DNA from: Alphaproteobacteria bacterium
GTDB lineage: Bacteria > Planctomycetota > Phycisphaerae > UBA1845
Assembly (NCBI GenBank): GCA_028285105.1
Contig: JANQQE010000021.1
Span: 310,001-374,000, forward strand
Direction of reading: 5' to 3'
DNA: 64,000 nt
Shown piece after piece: positions 1-9,762 of the stretch. Under the pieces are notes generated by a model. It ran no database searches, had not been told where the DNA came from, and was given only the letters and a program-made list of their open reading frames with translations. Within the stretch, counting starts at the first letter, position 1. The number at the start of each line of letters is the position of its first letter. The position numbers and the translations under genes are program-made.

Positions 1-1
1 T

Positions 2-2323
2 CTTGCGTTGCTGATGGTGATCGGTGCGGCAGTATGCCTCGGAGCAATTCGACATCACGTTGCATTTCGCGCGATACCTCACACGGACGTTGCCCGCTAC
101 GCAACAAATGATCGGATGATCGCCAAAGTGATTGGCACAATTGCGACGCCACCGAACACCTATCGAACTGGGTACGATCCGTTTGAACCGTGGCTTCACA
201 CGACAGACCGCACGACGTTCGTACTCGACCTCGATCGAATCGATGTTGGCAACGGATTGAAATCGGTAACTGGCCAAACGCGCATCTCCATCTCCGAACC
301 AACGTTGTCGATTCGTGAGGGCGATCGCATCGAAGCCGTCGGTTGGCTTGCCAAATCTTCGCCTCCAAGAAATCCGGGGCAACACAACTGGGCGCTGCAC
401 AACGCAAGGCGCGGCGTTCGGACGCGACTTCAATGCGATCGCACAGAGAACATTTCCATCCTGCAATCGTCCACCGACCGATCACGCAGCCCCACGGAGC
501 AGGTCCGCCAACTACTCCTGGGCCAGGGCATGAACACGGGCGATGCGTCCTCGTCCTTACTCGACACGATGGTCCTGGGACATCGCTTTGCCGTCAGCGA
601 AAAGATCGAGCGGTTGTTTCTGGAAACGGGATGCGCGCATTACCTTGCGGTCAGCGGCGTCCACATCGCCATGCTGGCTTCGATCGTCTGGTTTCCCGCG
701 AGGCTGCTCGGCGCGGGGCGAAGGCTGGCGGCAGCACTGCTCATCGCAACAGTCATCACCTACGTACTCATCGCGGACGCCCGTCCCTCGATGCTTCGCG
801 CCGCACTGATGGCCGTCATCTTCAGCGTCGCCCTGCTGATGCGACGTCGCGTTAATACGATCAACTCACTATCGCTCGCCGCACTAATATTGCTCGCGAT
901 CAACCCGGTCTCGCTATTCGACATTGGTTTTCAACTATCATTCGCAGCCGTCACCGGCATCATCTTGCTAACGCCCGTGCTGATGCAATTGGCCAACCGC
1001 GCTTTCGCTCGAAAGCAACACTTTGAAACACCGCCAACCGATCCATTCCAAATCGCCATCGACAACCCGCCAAGGTTCACGTGGTCAGGCGCGGTCTTAC
1101 GATCGACGCTCATGCTCACCTGTGTTTCAATTGCGGCGTGGGTATCGACCTTACCCATCGTCGCCACGCATTTTGGCCGCCTCGCACCACTAGGTTGGCT
1201 CGGGTCCATTGCTGCGTTCATGTTCGTTTACGCGGTGATGGTTTTGAGTTTTATGAAACTCGCCGTCGGGCTGCTGTTCCCTTTCGCGACTGCCGTCGTA
1301 GACGCACCGCTCGAGTTCGCGACAACCGGACTTCGAAATGTGCTGCAATGGATACGCGATACGTTGGGTGGCCCGACCGATGTAACACCGCCAACGGTTT
1401 TCATCCTCGCTACTTATTACGTTGGCTTGTTTGGGGTGGTTGCGGTCAATCGAAGGGGATGGACGCTTCGCAAATCAGCCCCAATATTGGCCTGCGCGAT
1501 CCTCACCATCGCCCTCTGGAATTGGCCCGCCGTCCAAACCGACGCACTCAAAATCACGCAATTTGCAGTCGGCAGAGGAACCGCCACCCTCATCGAACTA
1601 CCCGATGGCCAATCGTGGATCTACGATGCCGGGTCTTCATCTCCGAGCGATCCGGGAGAAAACACGATCCTCCCGCTTCTCCGCGAGCGCAGAATCTCAG
1701 CGCTCGACGGCATCATCATCAGCCACGCCAACCTCGACCATTACGGTGGCGTACCGTCGATTGTGCGCCACAAGAATTGCAAAAGAATCTACGTCAACAC
1801 CAACGGCGCAATCGATGAAAGCGACGGGCCAATCGAAGTTCTGATGCAGGCGTTGCGCAAGTCCAGGCAGCCCATCGAACCGCTGCATGCTGGCGACTCG
1901 CTCGATTGGGGAGAAGACGTCAACGTCGAAGTGCATTGGCCGCCAACCACTGGAACGACACACTTAAGCGCCAACGATCAATCCATCGTCGTTCGAATCG
2001 AGTTTCAAAACAAGAGCATCCTGATGACGGGAGACATCGGATTCGCCGCGCAGCAATCCCTGATCGCCCAGGGAAACCTGAAATCGGACATTCTCATTTT
2101 GCCCCATCACGGCGCAGTCGAAAGCAACACCGCGGCATTCATCGAAGCCGTATGCCCAACACACATCGTCCGATCGAGCTTCGTCAAGAACGAAGACAGC
2201 CCAACGCTCGGCCGAATTGTCGGATCCACACCAATCCACAACACTGCGGATCACGGAGCCATTCAAATAAAGATACGAAACGGCGAGACATATGTCTCGC
2301 CGTTTCCAGGTTCACAACCGTAA
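2..2323 (+). CDS. comEC: ComEC/Rec2-family DNA uptake channel, 5' end cut by the window edge
   Basis: This is an inner-membrane protein of natural transformation that passes single-stranded DNA into the cytoplasm. The frame is open to base 2. The first in-frame start inside the window is TTG at 8, but the protein there begins inside a hydrophobic segment, so the true start and first membrane helices probably lie upstream. From the TTG, residues 10-150 look like the N-terminal DUF4131 domain. Residues 190-470 are the multi-helix Competence domain, with the typical VSGVHIAML stretch near 213-222. Residues 513-771 are a metallo-beta-lactamase-like domain with SHANLDHYGG near 570 and LPHHG near 697. 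The gene converges on the subtilase with only 23 bp between stop codons, and its last codons form a 30-bp palindrome. The family call is firm; a role in competence is inferred because no other com genes are in view. Confidence 0.93.
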   Translation, partial: LALLMVIGAAVCLGAIRHHVAFRAIPHTDVARYATNDRMIAKVIGTIATPPNTYRTGYDPFEPWLHTTDRTTFVLDLDRIDVGNGLKSVTGQTRISISEPTLSIREGDRIEAVGWLAKSSPPRNPGQHNWALHNARRGVRTRLQCDRTENISILQSSTDRSRSPTEQVRQLLLGQGMNTGDASSSLLDTMVLGHRFAVSEKIERLFLETGCAHYLAVSGVHIAMLASIVWFPARLLGAGRRLAAALLIATVITYVLIADARPSMLRAALMAVIFSVALLMRRRVNTINSLSLAALILLAINPVSLFDIGFQLSFAAVTGIILLTPVLMQLANRAFARKQHFETPPTDPFQIAIDNPPRFTWSGAVLRSTLMLTCVSIAAWVSTLPIVATHFGRLAPLGWLGSIAAFMFVYAVMVLSFMKLAVGLLFPFATAVVDAPLEFATTGLRNVLQWIRDTLGGPTDVTPPTVFILATYYVGLFGVVAVNRRGWTLRKSAPILACAILTIALWNWPAVQTDALKITQFAVGRGTATLIELPDGQSWIYDAGSSSPSDPGENTILPLLRERRISALDGIIISHANLDHYGGVPSIVRHKNCKRIYVNTNGAIDESDGPIEVLMQALRKSRQPIEPLHAGDSLDWGEDVNVEVHWPPTTGTTHLSANDQSIVVRIEFQNKSILMTGDIGFAAQQSLIAQGNLKSDILILPHHGAVESNTAAFIEAVCPTHIVRSSFVKNEDSPTLGRIVGSTPIHNTADHGAIQIKIRNGETYVSPFPGSQP
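2277..2306. terminator. 30-bp perfect palindrome at the 3' end of comEC, possible bidirectional terminator
   Basis: The half-site GAAACGGCGAGACAT is followed directly by its exact reverse complement. The flanks give AAA before the GC-rich stem and TTT after it on either strand. It lies within the last codons of comEC, 15 bp before its stop and 41 bp past the stop of the convergent subtilase, so transcripts from both sides could fold it. The T-run is short (3), so terminator function is an inference. Confidence 0.5.
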
Positions 2324-2346
2324 TGATTCGATGCAGGAGCTTGCAA

Positions 2347-5300
2347 CTACGGCCCCGCAAACACGCCAGACAACAGTGCCCAGTCGTCCAAGTCAATATC
2401 GTTGTCGCTGTCATCAATATTTGCACAATCGCACGACGGGTTCGACACGACATCTTCGTCGAAGCACTGCATGAACGCGGAGACGTCAGCCAGATCGAAA
2501 TCGCCATCGCTGTCCATGTCGCCGGCGCTGGGGCAGCACTCGCCGACCGTCAGCTCGGCTTCCTCGCTGAACAATGAACAAGGCGAAGCAAGCGTCAAGG
2601 TGCGGAGGCTGTACAAACCGGCATCGCCCGCATCGACCGATGAAACCGTCAACGTATCCGTAAAGGCACCGGCTATTCCACCGCCATCCACCAAGCCGAC
2701 ACCATTCTTGAACCACTGAAGGAACTGGTTTGCACCATTCGGCGAAACAACGACAGCCGAGAACATTGCGTCAGCGCCAATTTCAGTGCATACGCCAACG
2801 GGCTGCACCAAGTACTCCGGACCGGTGACCGTCAGCGAGGTAGCAGTCGAGGTTTCCGACGAACCGCACGCGCCGCCGACCACGCAGGTATAGCTGCCCA
2901 CCGAATTCGTCGTCACGTCGTCGATCGACAGCATGTCCGAGCCAGCCCCGGAAATTCCGCCGCCATTGACCAACGGTTGGCCGTCTTTCTCCCACGAATA
3001 CGTCAGCTGATCTCCGGTTGCAATGACGTTCAAAACTGCCGTATTACCCACGCAACTCACCAAAGATGCTGGCGGCTGCTGGGTGATTGCAGCATCTTCA
3101 AATTCGGTCAACGAAACCGTCGCAGTACTCTGCTCTCCACAGTCGTTGGTTGCGGCGAATTCATATTCGCCAAAGTCACCGGCTTGAAAATTGCTCAGGT
3201 CGAGTGTCAAACCCGTTTCACCGCCAAGGTCAAGGTCGTCCTTCTTCCATTGCAGCGTATCGAAATTGCTCGCGGTTGCCGTCAGCGTGATGTCGTCTCC
3301 CGGACAGACCTGCTGACTCGACGAAAGCAACCCGACATCCGGCAATGGACAAACCTGTCCGCCATAGACTACCAGCGCAAAATCCGCATCTACCTCAACG
3401 GTTTCGGGGTGACCATCCTGGACGATCTCGTCGCCCACTACTTCAAACGTCCACATGCCGGCTTCGGGTGCATCGATGAACACATTCTCGACGGTATCGA
3501 TCGTGTTCGACGTTCCCCCCGATGTCGAAAGGTTTCCGGTCAACAGACCATTGTTACCCCAGTACACCACCTGCGAAGGCGACGTCACCTTCAACGACAA
3601 ATCGTTAACGCGATGGACGCCCGCCCCAGGAGACCCGGGACGATCCGTATAAACGAGCGTCGCCCGAATCTCATCGTTGAACTGAAGCGCGGGATCGATG
3701 ATCCTCGTAAACGATGCGGTTTCAAACGGTTCGATCACAGTTGACTCATTGACGATCGTGAAGTTATCGCGACGATTGTAAATGTTGATCACATTCGGCA
3801 AGCCCCAACCCTGGTGCGTTCGCGTCATATCGTCGCCCAGTCCCGAAAATGCATACGAGTTGGCTGTGTTGATCAACATGGCCTTCGCGGTAGACGCATG
3901 CGGACGTTCTTCGAAAACCGTACCGCCCGATACCGGATTCCCGAACACCCCATCCGCCCACATCTGGTAAAACAAACCGAAGTGGCCGGCAACGATGGGG
4001 CACGCACCACTCGTTCCTCCAAATGAACTCGTGTACCCGCCCGATGACGAAGTGGTGCGAATCGAATCCCAGAAATGGCAAAGGTCCGGTTTGATGCGGC
4101 CGTCTGTCATCGGCCCGATCGATCCGCTGCTTCCCCAGATGTGAGAACCCGGGTTACCGCTGTTGAAGTGCAAGACACCTCCGACCCCGACAACGTTCTT
4201 CGCCCAGGCATGCTCGACTCCCGATTGTGTTCCAGAGTTTCCGGTCGAGTGCAACACCAGAATGTCCTGGCCAAATACAATCTGGTCCATCTCAGCCGAC
4301 ACAGACGTGTAATTCGGCGTATCGGCGAATCCCCAACTGTTTGACTGAAACACGCAGTTCCAGGGCGCTTGAGACAATTCGGCCATGTTCGCTGAACGCG
4401 ACCCGGCAAATCCGAATGCCGAAAACACGCCATCGCCATCGGGCAACATGCCCCGACCGTTTGCGCTCCCGGTTCCGTCGCCAAAAACAATCCCAAATGT
4501 CGAAGTGCCGTGTGGCGAAATCCCACCGTTGTCCACCGGTGATGGACCGTTGCGTACGCTGATTCTGGAAGAAAATGCTTGATGTGTTGTCAATACGCCG
4601 TTGTCCATTACTTCAGCGCGCACGCCTGCCCCGGTGTAACCGGCAACGCTTTCAAGCAAATTCGCGCCCCCAATCGTATTTGAACGGGCGACATTCATTC
4701 GGGTTTGGGGCGGCGTCCAAAGTTCGACAAAATCGACCTGATCCAAACCGACAACCAGTGCCAATTGCGAGCGCGTCAGCGTCGCCTCCAACAGGAAGCT
4801 CTGACCATCGACGACATCGATCGTTCCGCCAGCCGCTTCAATTCTATCCGCCACTTCAAACTGCTGCCCGATGGTTTCATCGAACACCTTGATGCGATAA
4901 CGTTGCGGTCCCGGTTGGGGGCCATCTTCGTTAACGTCAATCAGTCGCTCACGAACCGCTGCATCGACACGGAAGTCCGGATGATACGCACCGACCCATC
5001 GAACGAATGGCAGCGCCTTAACCTGCTCGACCTCAGCTGCATCCATTTCAACCACATAACTGTGATGAGGCAGGAACCCGCGAACGTCGCCAAACTGCTC
5101 GACCTGTTTGCGCATTTCGGGAAGTGGCGGCGCGACAAACTGAACGATGTGAACGCGAACGCTTTGGGCAGCCCTGAGCGACGCCGCAACGTTCGGGACT
5201 TCCGACTTGGGTTCGAAACCGATGTGACGCAGTTTGATTTCGCGTTGCAGCGGACGGGGTTCAACAAAAGATTGGCCATCGCGAGCAACCGTAAAATAGC

Positions 5301-5577
5301 CTTGATTCTTGCCGGCGGCGTCAACTTCATCCCAGACGACGACCGCAGCATCGGATGCATCGAACTCGTAAAGGCTTGCGTTCTGAATCGTCGCACTCGT
5401 GCGCCGCAATGCTTTTACTTCGTCAAGTCGAAGCTCGCGCTCACCGGCAACGTCACGGACAGCCAACCGGTCCTTCTTGGAGGGGTCTGCCGCAAGCGTC
5501 GTTTCAACGTCGCCGCATACCATAGCCACCGCAAGAACGCACAAAAAAACCGGACAACGAAATACGACAAAGCGCAT
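2347..5577 (-). CDS. Secreted S8 (subtilisin-family) serine protease with Ig-like repeats and dockerin-like tail
   Basis: This is a predicted exported protease of 1076 aa. ATG at 5577 was chosen over the longer frame because AGGAGTAGGAAAG precedes it and the protein then opens with a signal peptide (FLCVLAVAMVCG). The catalytic triad is visible: Asp in VMDNGVL near residue 324, His in SPHGTS near 354, and Ser in GGTSGAC near 521. A post-catalytic beta domain follows, then three Ig-like repeats (about 760-995), each with a Cys pair and a VxxxDxGxY-type core. The last 65 residues hold two DxDxDxDxxD loops with cysteines, a dockerin-like Ca-binding module common in planctomycete secreted proteins. 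The large N-terminal region before the protease may be a propeptide. It is probably surface or extracellular; the substrate is unknown. Confidence 0.88.
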   Translation of the reverse strand: MRFVVFRCPVFLCVLAVAMVCGDVETTLAADPSKKDRLAVRDVAGERELRLDEVKALRRTSATIQNASLYEFDASDAAVVVWDEVDAAGKNQGYFTVARDGQSFVEPRPLQREIKLRHIGFEPKSEVPNVAASLRAAQSVRVHIVQFVAPPLPEMRKQVEQFGDVRGFLPHHSYVVEMDAAEVEQVKALPFVRWVGAYHPDFRVDAAVRERLIDVNEDGPQPGPQRYRIKVFDETIGQQFEVADRIEAAGGTIDVVDGQSFLLEATLTRSQLALVVGLDQVDFVELWTPPQTRMNVARSNTIGGANLLESVAGYTGAGVRAEVMDNGVLTTHQAFSSRISVRNGPSPVDNGGISPHGTSTFGIVFGDGTGSANGRGMLPDGDGVFSAFGFAGSRSANMAELSQAPWNCVFQSNSWGFADTPNYTSVSAEMDQIVFGQDILVLHSTGNSGTQSGVEHAWAKNVVGVGGVLHFNSGNPGSHIWGSSGSIGPMTDGRIKPDLCHFWDSIRTTSSSGGYTSSFGGTSGACPIVAGHFGLFYQMWADGVFGNPVSGGTVFEERPHASTAKAMLINTANSYAFSGLGDDMTRTHQGWGLPNVINIYNRRDNFTIVNESTVIEPFETASFTRIIDPALQFNDEIRATLVYTDRPGSPGAGVHRVNDLSLKVTSPSQVVYWGNNGLLTGNLSTSGGTSNTIDTVENVFIDAPEAGMWTFEVVGDEIVQDGHPETVEVDADFALVVYGGQVCPLPDVGLLSSSQQVCPGDDITLTATASNFDTLQWKKDDLDLGGETGLTLDLSNFQAGDFGEYEFAATNDCGEQSTATVSLTEFEDAAITQQPPASLVSCVGNTAVLNVIATGDQLTYSWEKDGQPLVNGGGISGAGSDMLSIDDVTTNSVGSYTCVVGGACGSSETSTATSLTVTGPEYLVQPVGVCTEIGADAMFSAVVVSPNGANQFLQWFKNGVGLVDGGGIAGAFTDTLTVSSVDAGDAGLYSLRTLTLASPCSLFSEEAELTVGECCPSAGDMDSDGDFDLADVSAFMQCFDEDVVSNPSCDCANIDDSDNDIDLDDWALLSGVFAGP

Positions 5578-5765
5578 CTTTCCTACTCCTGAAATGATTT
5601 TGGTCTTACGGATCTGCCTCATATTGAGACCCACCCACCCGGTCATTCAATGTATCCACCGCGAAAACCCACTTCAAGTAGGTCGGTGCGACCCACCTGT
5701 GTCCGATATGCGTCAAAACGAGACCATCTGACATCGGCCACTCTACTTCCCATATGTCGCCAGGA

Positions 5766-5794
5766 TTGTTCACCTTGCATTAAGACCCTACACT
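5766..5794 (+). promoter_or_regulatory. Candidate promoter for the RNase D gene
   Basis: TTGTTC at 5766-5771 and TACACT at 5789-5794 are separated by 17 bp. The -10 box ends 7 nt before the ATG at 5802, so the transcript would start at or next to the start codon. The GAGG at 5796-5799 would then fall outside the mRNA, which is a conflict. A second TTGTTC/17-bp promoter is seen at 57444-57472. Confidence 0.35.
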
Positions 5795-5801
5795 TGAGGC
5801 A

Positions 5802-7043
5802 ATGAATCAAGGAAACCCGAAACATAAACCGCGAAAACGTCCGGCAGGCAAGCGCCGCAGCGTCCATCACGCAGAAGAAAACCGCGCACCGAAAATCGTG
5901 ACCGATGCTGCCGATTTGCGTTCAATATGTGACCAAATAAGCTCGGCCAACAGCTTCGCTTTCGATACAGAATTTATCATGGAGGACCGATTCAAGCCGG
6001 AAATCGGGCTGATCCAACTCGCCACCGACGAAACGGTCGTCCTCGTCGACCCATATGAAGTCGAAGACCTTGCCCCGGTTTGGGAACTGGTTGCCGACCC
6101 ATCCATCGAAGTCGTTGTCCATGCTGGCATCGAGGATCTGTCGCTGTGCTTCGCGCAGGGTGGAAAGATGCCGCAGAATGTCTTTGACTGCCAGGTCGCA
6201 TGCGGAATGATCACCACCGATTACCCGCTCAGCCTCGCGCGGATGACGCGCAATTTCATCAAGATTCGGTTGCATAAATCGCAAACGCTGACCGATTGGC
6301 GGCGGCGCCCGCTAACGCCCGAGCAAATCCGCTATGCTGCGGACGACGTCATCTACCTGCCATCGATTCGCCGATCGATTCAACGGCGCTCCGAAGAACT
6401 GAAACGCACCGAGTGGATCGCAGAGGAGATGTCCAAGTTCAGCCGTTCCGAAACATACGAACGCAGCGACAAAGCGACGGCGGTCAGACTCAAGGGAGCC
6501 GGCTCGCTGGACGGACTCGGCTTGGCGATCGCGGTTGAACTTATCAAGGTTCGGGAAGGGCTCGCAAGCCAATACGACAGGCCGGTTCGCTCTGTGGTAC
6601 GCGATCATCTGCTCGTCGAAATCGCTCGCCACCGCTGGACCAAACCCAGCGACATCAAGAAGCTGCGCGGTATGAATGTCAACGGTGCCGCCCTTCGCGA
6701 CCTCGCATCGGGCGTCGAACGCGCCTGCGCCCTTCCGAAAGAAGACTGGCCACCCGTCGCCCCGGTCGATGACGAAACCGACGCAGAAGCCGCTCTCACA
6801 ATGCTTATGGGTGCCGTCCTGCGGGCGCATTGCAATCAACAAAACGTCTCGCACCAACTCGTCGCAGCCAAAGCCGAAATTCGCAAATTCGTTCAATCCC
6901 GAGTCCGAGACGAATCCCCCTCCGATCCACTGGCGCTTGAGACAGGTTGGCGACATGAATTCGCCGGACAGATTCTCGACGATGTCGTTTTGGGAAAGCG
7001 CCGAATCAGCATCGATGAGGGCCGCATTCTCATAGACCCCTAA
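5802..7043 (+). CDS. rnd: Ribonuclease D
   Basis: This is a 3'-to-5' exoribonuclease of the DEDDy family, acting in tRNA and small RNA 3'-end processing. The exonuclease domain spans residues 30-215. It has FDTEF (Asp/Glu metal ligands, near 54), HAGIEDLSL (third Asp), and YAADDVIYL (Tyr and last Asp, near 177). An HRDC domain follows (about 224-300), then a weaker second HRDC-like region. The 413-aa length is a little above the usual 370 because of a basic 30-residue N-terminal extension. ATG at 5802 has GAGG four to seven bases upstream. The Smr-domain gene follows 18 bp downstream on the same strand, so the two may share a transcript. Confidence 0.93.
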   Translation: MNQGNPKHKPRKRPAGKRRSVHHAEENRAPKIVTDAADLRSICDQISSANSFAFDTEFIMEDRFKPEIGLIQLATDETVVLVDPYEVEDLAPVWELVADPSIEVVVHAGIEDLSLCFAQGGKMPQNVFDCQVACGMITTDYPLSLARMTRNFIKIRLHKSQTLTDWRRRPLTPEQIRYAADDVIYLPSIRRSIQRRSEELKRTEWIAEEMSKFSRSETYERSDKATAVRLKGAGSLDGLGLAIAVELIKVREGLASQYDRPVRSVVRDHLLVEIARHRWTKPSDIKKLRGMNVNGAALRDLASGVERACALPKEDWPPVAPVDDETDAEAALTMLMGAVLRAHCNQQNVSHQLVAAKAEIRKFVQSRVRDESPSDPLALETGWRHEFAGQILDDVVLGKRRISIDEGRILIDP

Positions 7044-7061
7044 CCTTGAATCCTTTGTTCT

Positions 7062-7454
7062 ATGAGTACCACAGGGTTTCGCCACCCAATGTTTGATTCA
7101 ACCAGAAGTGCAAGCGAGATGAATTCAGTCAATCTCAAAGAAGGCATGCCCACCGTCGAGGAAGCCCGCAAGCGACTCAGCGCCGCATTCGCACAAGCCC
7201 GCCAGAAAAAACAAGTCGCCGTCAAACTCATTCACGGTTACGGTTCATCCGGTGTCGGGGGCGCACTGCAAATCGGAATCCGAAAATCGCTTCGCAAACG
7301 CCGCAAGAAGGGCGAAATCAGCCAATACATTTTCGGCGAAAACTGGTCCATCTTCGACGAACAAACCCGTGACATCTTGGAAACACACCCATCATTGCGA
7401 AAAGACTCCGACTTGGATCGCGGCAATGAAGGCATCAGTATTGTCGTCCTGTAA
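7062..7454 (+). CDS. Smr-domain protein (MutS2 C-terminal-like)
   Basis: This 130-aa protein carries one Smr-type fold: VNLKEGMPTVEEA at the front, the LIHGYGSSGVGG loop, and a basic helix (KSLRKRRKKGE). Smr domains bind or nick branched nucleic acids, and MutS2-type Smr domains also act on collided ribosomes; which applies here cannot be read from sequence. The usual HGxGxG loop is present as HGYGSSG. The start is uncertain: ATG at 7062 lacks a good ribosome site, and ATG at 7119 (MNSVNLKEG) begins exactly at the domain. It lies just after rnd and is followed by a terminator-like hairpin. Confidence 0.75.
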   Translation: MSTTGFRHPMFDSTRSASEMNSVNLKEGMPTVEEARKRLSAAFAQARQKKQVAVKLIHGYGSSGVGGALQIGIRKSLRKRRKKGEISQYIFGENWSIFDEQTRDILETHPSLRKDSDLDRGNEGISIVVL

Positions 7455-7476
7455 ACAAACTGTCCATGTACAGTAA

Positions 7477-7512
7477 AGGCCCGCAGGAATCATCCCACGG
7501 GCCTATGTTTTT
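7477..7512 (+). terminator. Rho-independent terminator after rnd-smr, possibly bidirectional
   Basis: The stem AGGCCCG (7477-7483) pairs with CGGGCCT (7498-7504) across a 14-nt loop and is followed by ATGTTTTT. It lies 22 bp after the smr stop and 21 bp beyond the stop of the convergent PDZ gene. Confidence 0.7.
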
Positions 7513-7532
7513 AATCAATTTCTGCGTACGAC

Positions 7533-8900
7533 TCATTCATTTGCTGAATCGAGTACGTCGCTGTATTTGTCATACGCTTCCGGATTGCGATCGCGGAGAT
7601 CATCGGCGTCGCTGTAAACTTTCACCACTTCGGCATCGCCTTTGCGAATGGTCAATTCGATTTCACCGTCGGGGTTCACTTTGAACGACTGCTGGGCCTT
7701 GCCGGCATGCATGAACATCGCGTGTCCGCCAACACCGTCTTTGAGTCCAATCAAAGCGTTGTGTAATTTCTCACGGGCTTCGCCGCTTAATTGAGCACTC
7801 TCGCCAATTCGATCCATGAGATCTTTGTGGAGAAATTCGAGATTGCCGGTATCGATATCGAATGTGAAGTTGGCACCGCCCGTTCCACCCGAAGGCAACA
7901 TGATCACCGAACGCGAGTTGTGCGAATCGTACAACTCGAATGCGCCTTCATCGGCGGCTTGCAATGCGTCGGCGTCGGTGTACTCAGCCACATCGGCATC
8001 GTTCTCAAAGCCATCTTCATAGCGTTTCACGGTGATAGGACCATCGCCTTCTTGCGAAATGCTCACCACTTCACCGTTGTTGTTTGATTTGATATTGACC
8101 ACCCGTTCACCATCGTCGAAGCGAAGATCGAACTGTGCATTGAGATTCGCAAGATCCTGAAGCCCTTCAGGTAGGCTGGTCCAGTCGAAATCTTCATCCA
8201 GCGTGAAACCGTGCGCATCGCCCGACTTTCCAAAGTGCCAGACATTGGGACCAAAGCTGAAACTGTCACCGAATGCGACATCCGGCGTGTGAAGCAATTC
8301 AATCTGACCGGTTTGCGGCTCACCAAGAGTTGCTGTCAGTTCCATGGAACGCCCGTCACGAATCACACCGATCCGCGCATCGCTTCCCGGACCCAACACT
8401 GCGATCGCTTTCGACAAACTTGCTACGCCGTCAGCGATCGGTTCACCGTTGATCGAGGTAACGATATCGTCCTTCTCAAGACCAGCCGCCTCGGCAGGAC
8501 TGTCTTTGATCACATTTAGAATGCGCACGCCACCGTCAATGTTGAGTTCCTCGGCATCTCGCGATTCGACTTTGCCAAGATACACGCCAAGCCAACCGCG
8601 CTCGGAATCGCCATCGCCGACCCGGGCGACCACATGGGCACGCTTGCGAATCACGACGTCTTCATCAACGTTACCGCCATCGTCCATCTTGATGACGAAT
8701 TGTGCCGAACCGTTCCCCCGATCGGCACTTTGTTCATCCGTCGCCACCGCCACGACCTTGACCTGCACATTGCCTTCCGGATTCGCTTGCTCGACGACCA
8801 GAACGCCGTCCTTTTCTTTCACGACTTGTGACTTCGCATCGTCCACCGCCATGACCGGCGCGGCAATCGCCAACACTGCGCTGCAAATAAGTGCTTTCAT
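7533..8900 (-). CDS. Exported PDZ-domain protein, last gene of a sigma / anti-sigma unit
   Basis: This 455-aa protein has a signal peptide (MKALICSAVLAIAAPVMA) and one clear PDZ domain at about residues 101-196 (GWLGVYLG ... GLEKDDIVTSINGEPI). No trypsin-like or metalloprotease site is visible, so it is not a DegP- or RseP-type protease itself. The remaining 250 residues are acidic and unrecognised. ATG at 8900 was preferred over the frame's first ATG at 8930 because AAAGGG precedes it and it opens the signal peptide. It follows the anti-sigma gene on the same strand after a 165-bp gap. A role in sensing or binding periplasmic proteins for that sigma switch is an inference from the neighbours. 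Confidence 0.72.
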   Translation of the reverse strand: MKALICSAVLAIAAPVMAVDDAKSQVVKEKDGVLVVEQANPEGNVQVKVVAVATDEQSADRGNGSAQFVIKMDDGGNVDEDVVIRKRAHVVARVGDGDSERGWLGVYLGKVESRDAEELNIDGGVRILNVIKDSPAEAAGLEKDDIVTSINGEPIADGVASLSKAIAVLGPGSDARIGVIRDGRSMELTATLGEPQTGQIELLHTPDVAFGDSFSFGPNVWHFGKSGDAHGFTLDEDFDWTSLPEGLQDLANLNAQFDLRFDDGERVVNIKSNNNGEVVSISQEGDGPITVKRYEDGFENDADVAEYTDADALQAADEGAFELYDSHNSRSVIMLPSGGTGGANFTFDIDTGNLEFLHKDLMDRIGESAQLSGEAREKLHNALIGLKDGVGGHAMFMHAGKAQQSFKVNPDGEIELTIRKGDAEVVKVYSDADDLRDRNPEAYDKYSDVLDSANE

Positions 8901-9065
8901 GTCACTAACCCTTTCAAAGATGACCATCAAATGATCAATAAAATCGCAAATGATCCGTAAACATCGTTTTCGGTTCGCCGTTCACGCAAGTCCATACACA
9001 ACAGCGAACTTGGTTACGTCTGAACATAACTTCTGTCTTTACTGCTTCTTGATAAACTCGCCACG

Positions 9066-9698
9066 CTAGATCGGCCGATTCCAGCGAAGCGCTTCTGCTT
9101 GATCCTTGGGTTGACGTACCTTGCGAACGTGATCCATTCGCATCAGGTAGTACCCGCCGTCTTCCGTCGGAACAAGAATCAGATTCTGATTCGTCGTTCG
9201 ATCCAATCGCTGACGCGGAATGTCCGCAACATTCCAAATGCCAACGTCCTGAGGCGAAACCGCGTTACGCCGCATATCGTTCACTGGATCATGACTCAAG
9301 CTTTCCCATCCACCGTTATTTCCGTTCGTAAACCGAGTTCCGTCAGTCGGATTCAATGGGCCATTGGAACCCGGCGTCTTCCAGATCAGCACCAGCGCCA
9401 GACAAGCCGCCAACCCGCTCGCATAAATCATCCATTTGTGATGACGTGGCTGACGAGCGACGACTTCATGGCGAACCCGAAGCACCGGAACCGACGTTTC
9501 TCCCCCACTGCCAGCGCCACGCGCACTCGAACGAATCACGTCTGCCGCAAGATCGTCAATCTCGCAGTACGATTCATATAGCGCTCGAACGTCGGCGCTG
9601 CGAATCAGTTCGCGATCCAGTTCCAACTGCTCGGTCTCTGAAATCTCGCCATCGAGCTTGCGGACAATCAGTCTTTCGATGTGTGCATCTGTTTTCAT
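9066..9698 (-). CDS. Single-pass membrane anti-sigma factor-like protein
   Basis: This 210-aa protein starts at ATG 9698, preceded by AAGGTGG, with the frame extending further upstream. Residues 1-60 (LIVRKLDGEISETEQLELDREL) match the short helical cytoplasmic domain of planctomycete anti-sigma/FecR-like proteins. A basic linker leads to one membrane helix (MIYASGLAACLALVLIW), and the rest is likely periplasmic. It lies 64 bp after the ECF sigma gene on the same strand, the normal order for a sigma factor and its inhibitor. No zinc-binding HxxxCxxC motif is present, so this is not a ZAS-type anti-sigma. The binding partner is inferred from adjacency. Confidence 0.7.
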   Translation of the reverse strand: MKTDAHIERLIVRKLDGEISETEQLELDRELIRSADVRALYESYCEIDDLAADVIRSSARGAGSGGETSVPVLRVRHEVVARQPRHHKWMIYASGLAACLALVLIWKTPGSNGPLNPTDGTRFTNGNNGGWESLSHDPVNDMRRNAVSPQDVGIWNVADIPRQRLDRTTNQNLILVPTEDGGYYLMRMDHVRKVRQPKDQAEALRWNRPI

Positions 9699-9762
9699 GA
9701 TTCTGCCACCTTGAATGCGAAGGCTTGTTATTTGCGAAATCACCTTCGCCCCATCCGAGTCG

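Noticed and set aside
2977..3744. 255-residue plus-strand frame opposite the subtilase
   Set aside because: Composition is rich in Arg/Cys/His with no family motif; it mirrors the Ig-like repeats of the clear gene on the other strand.
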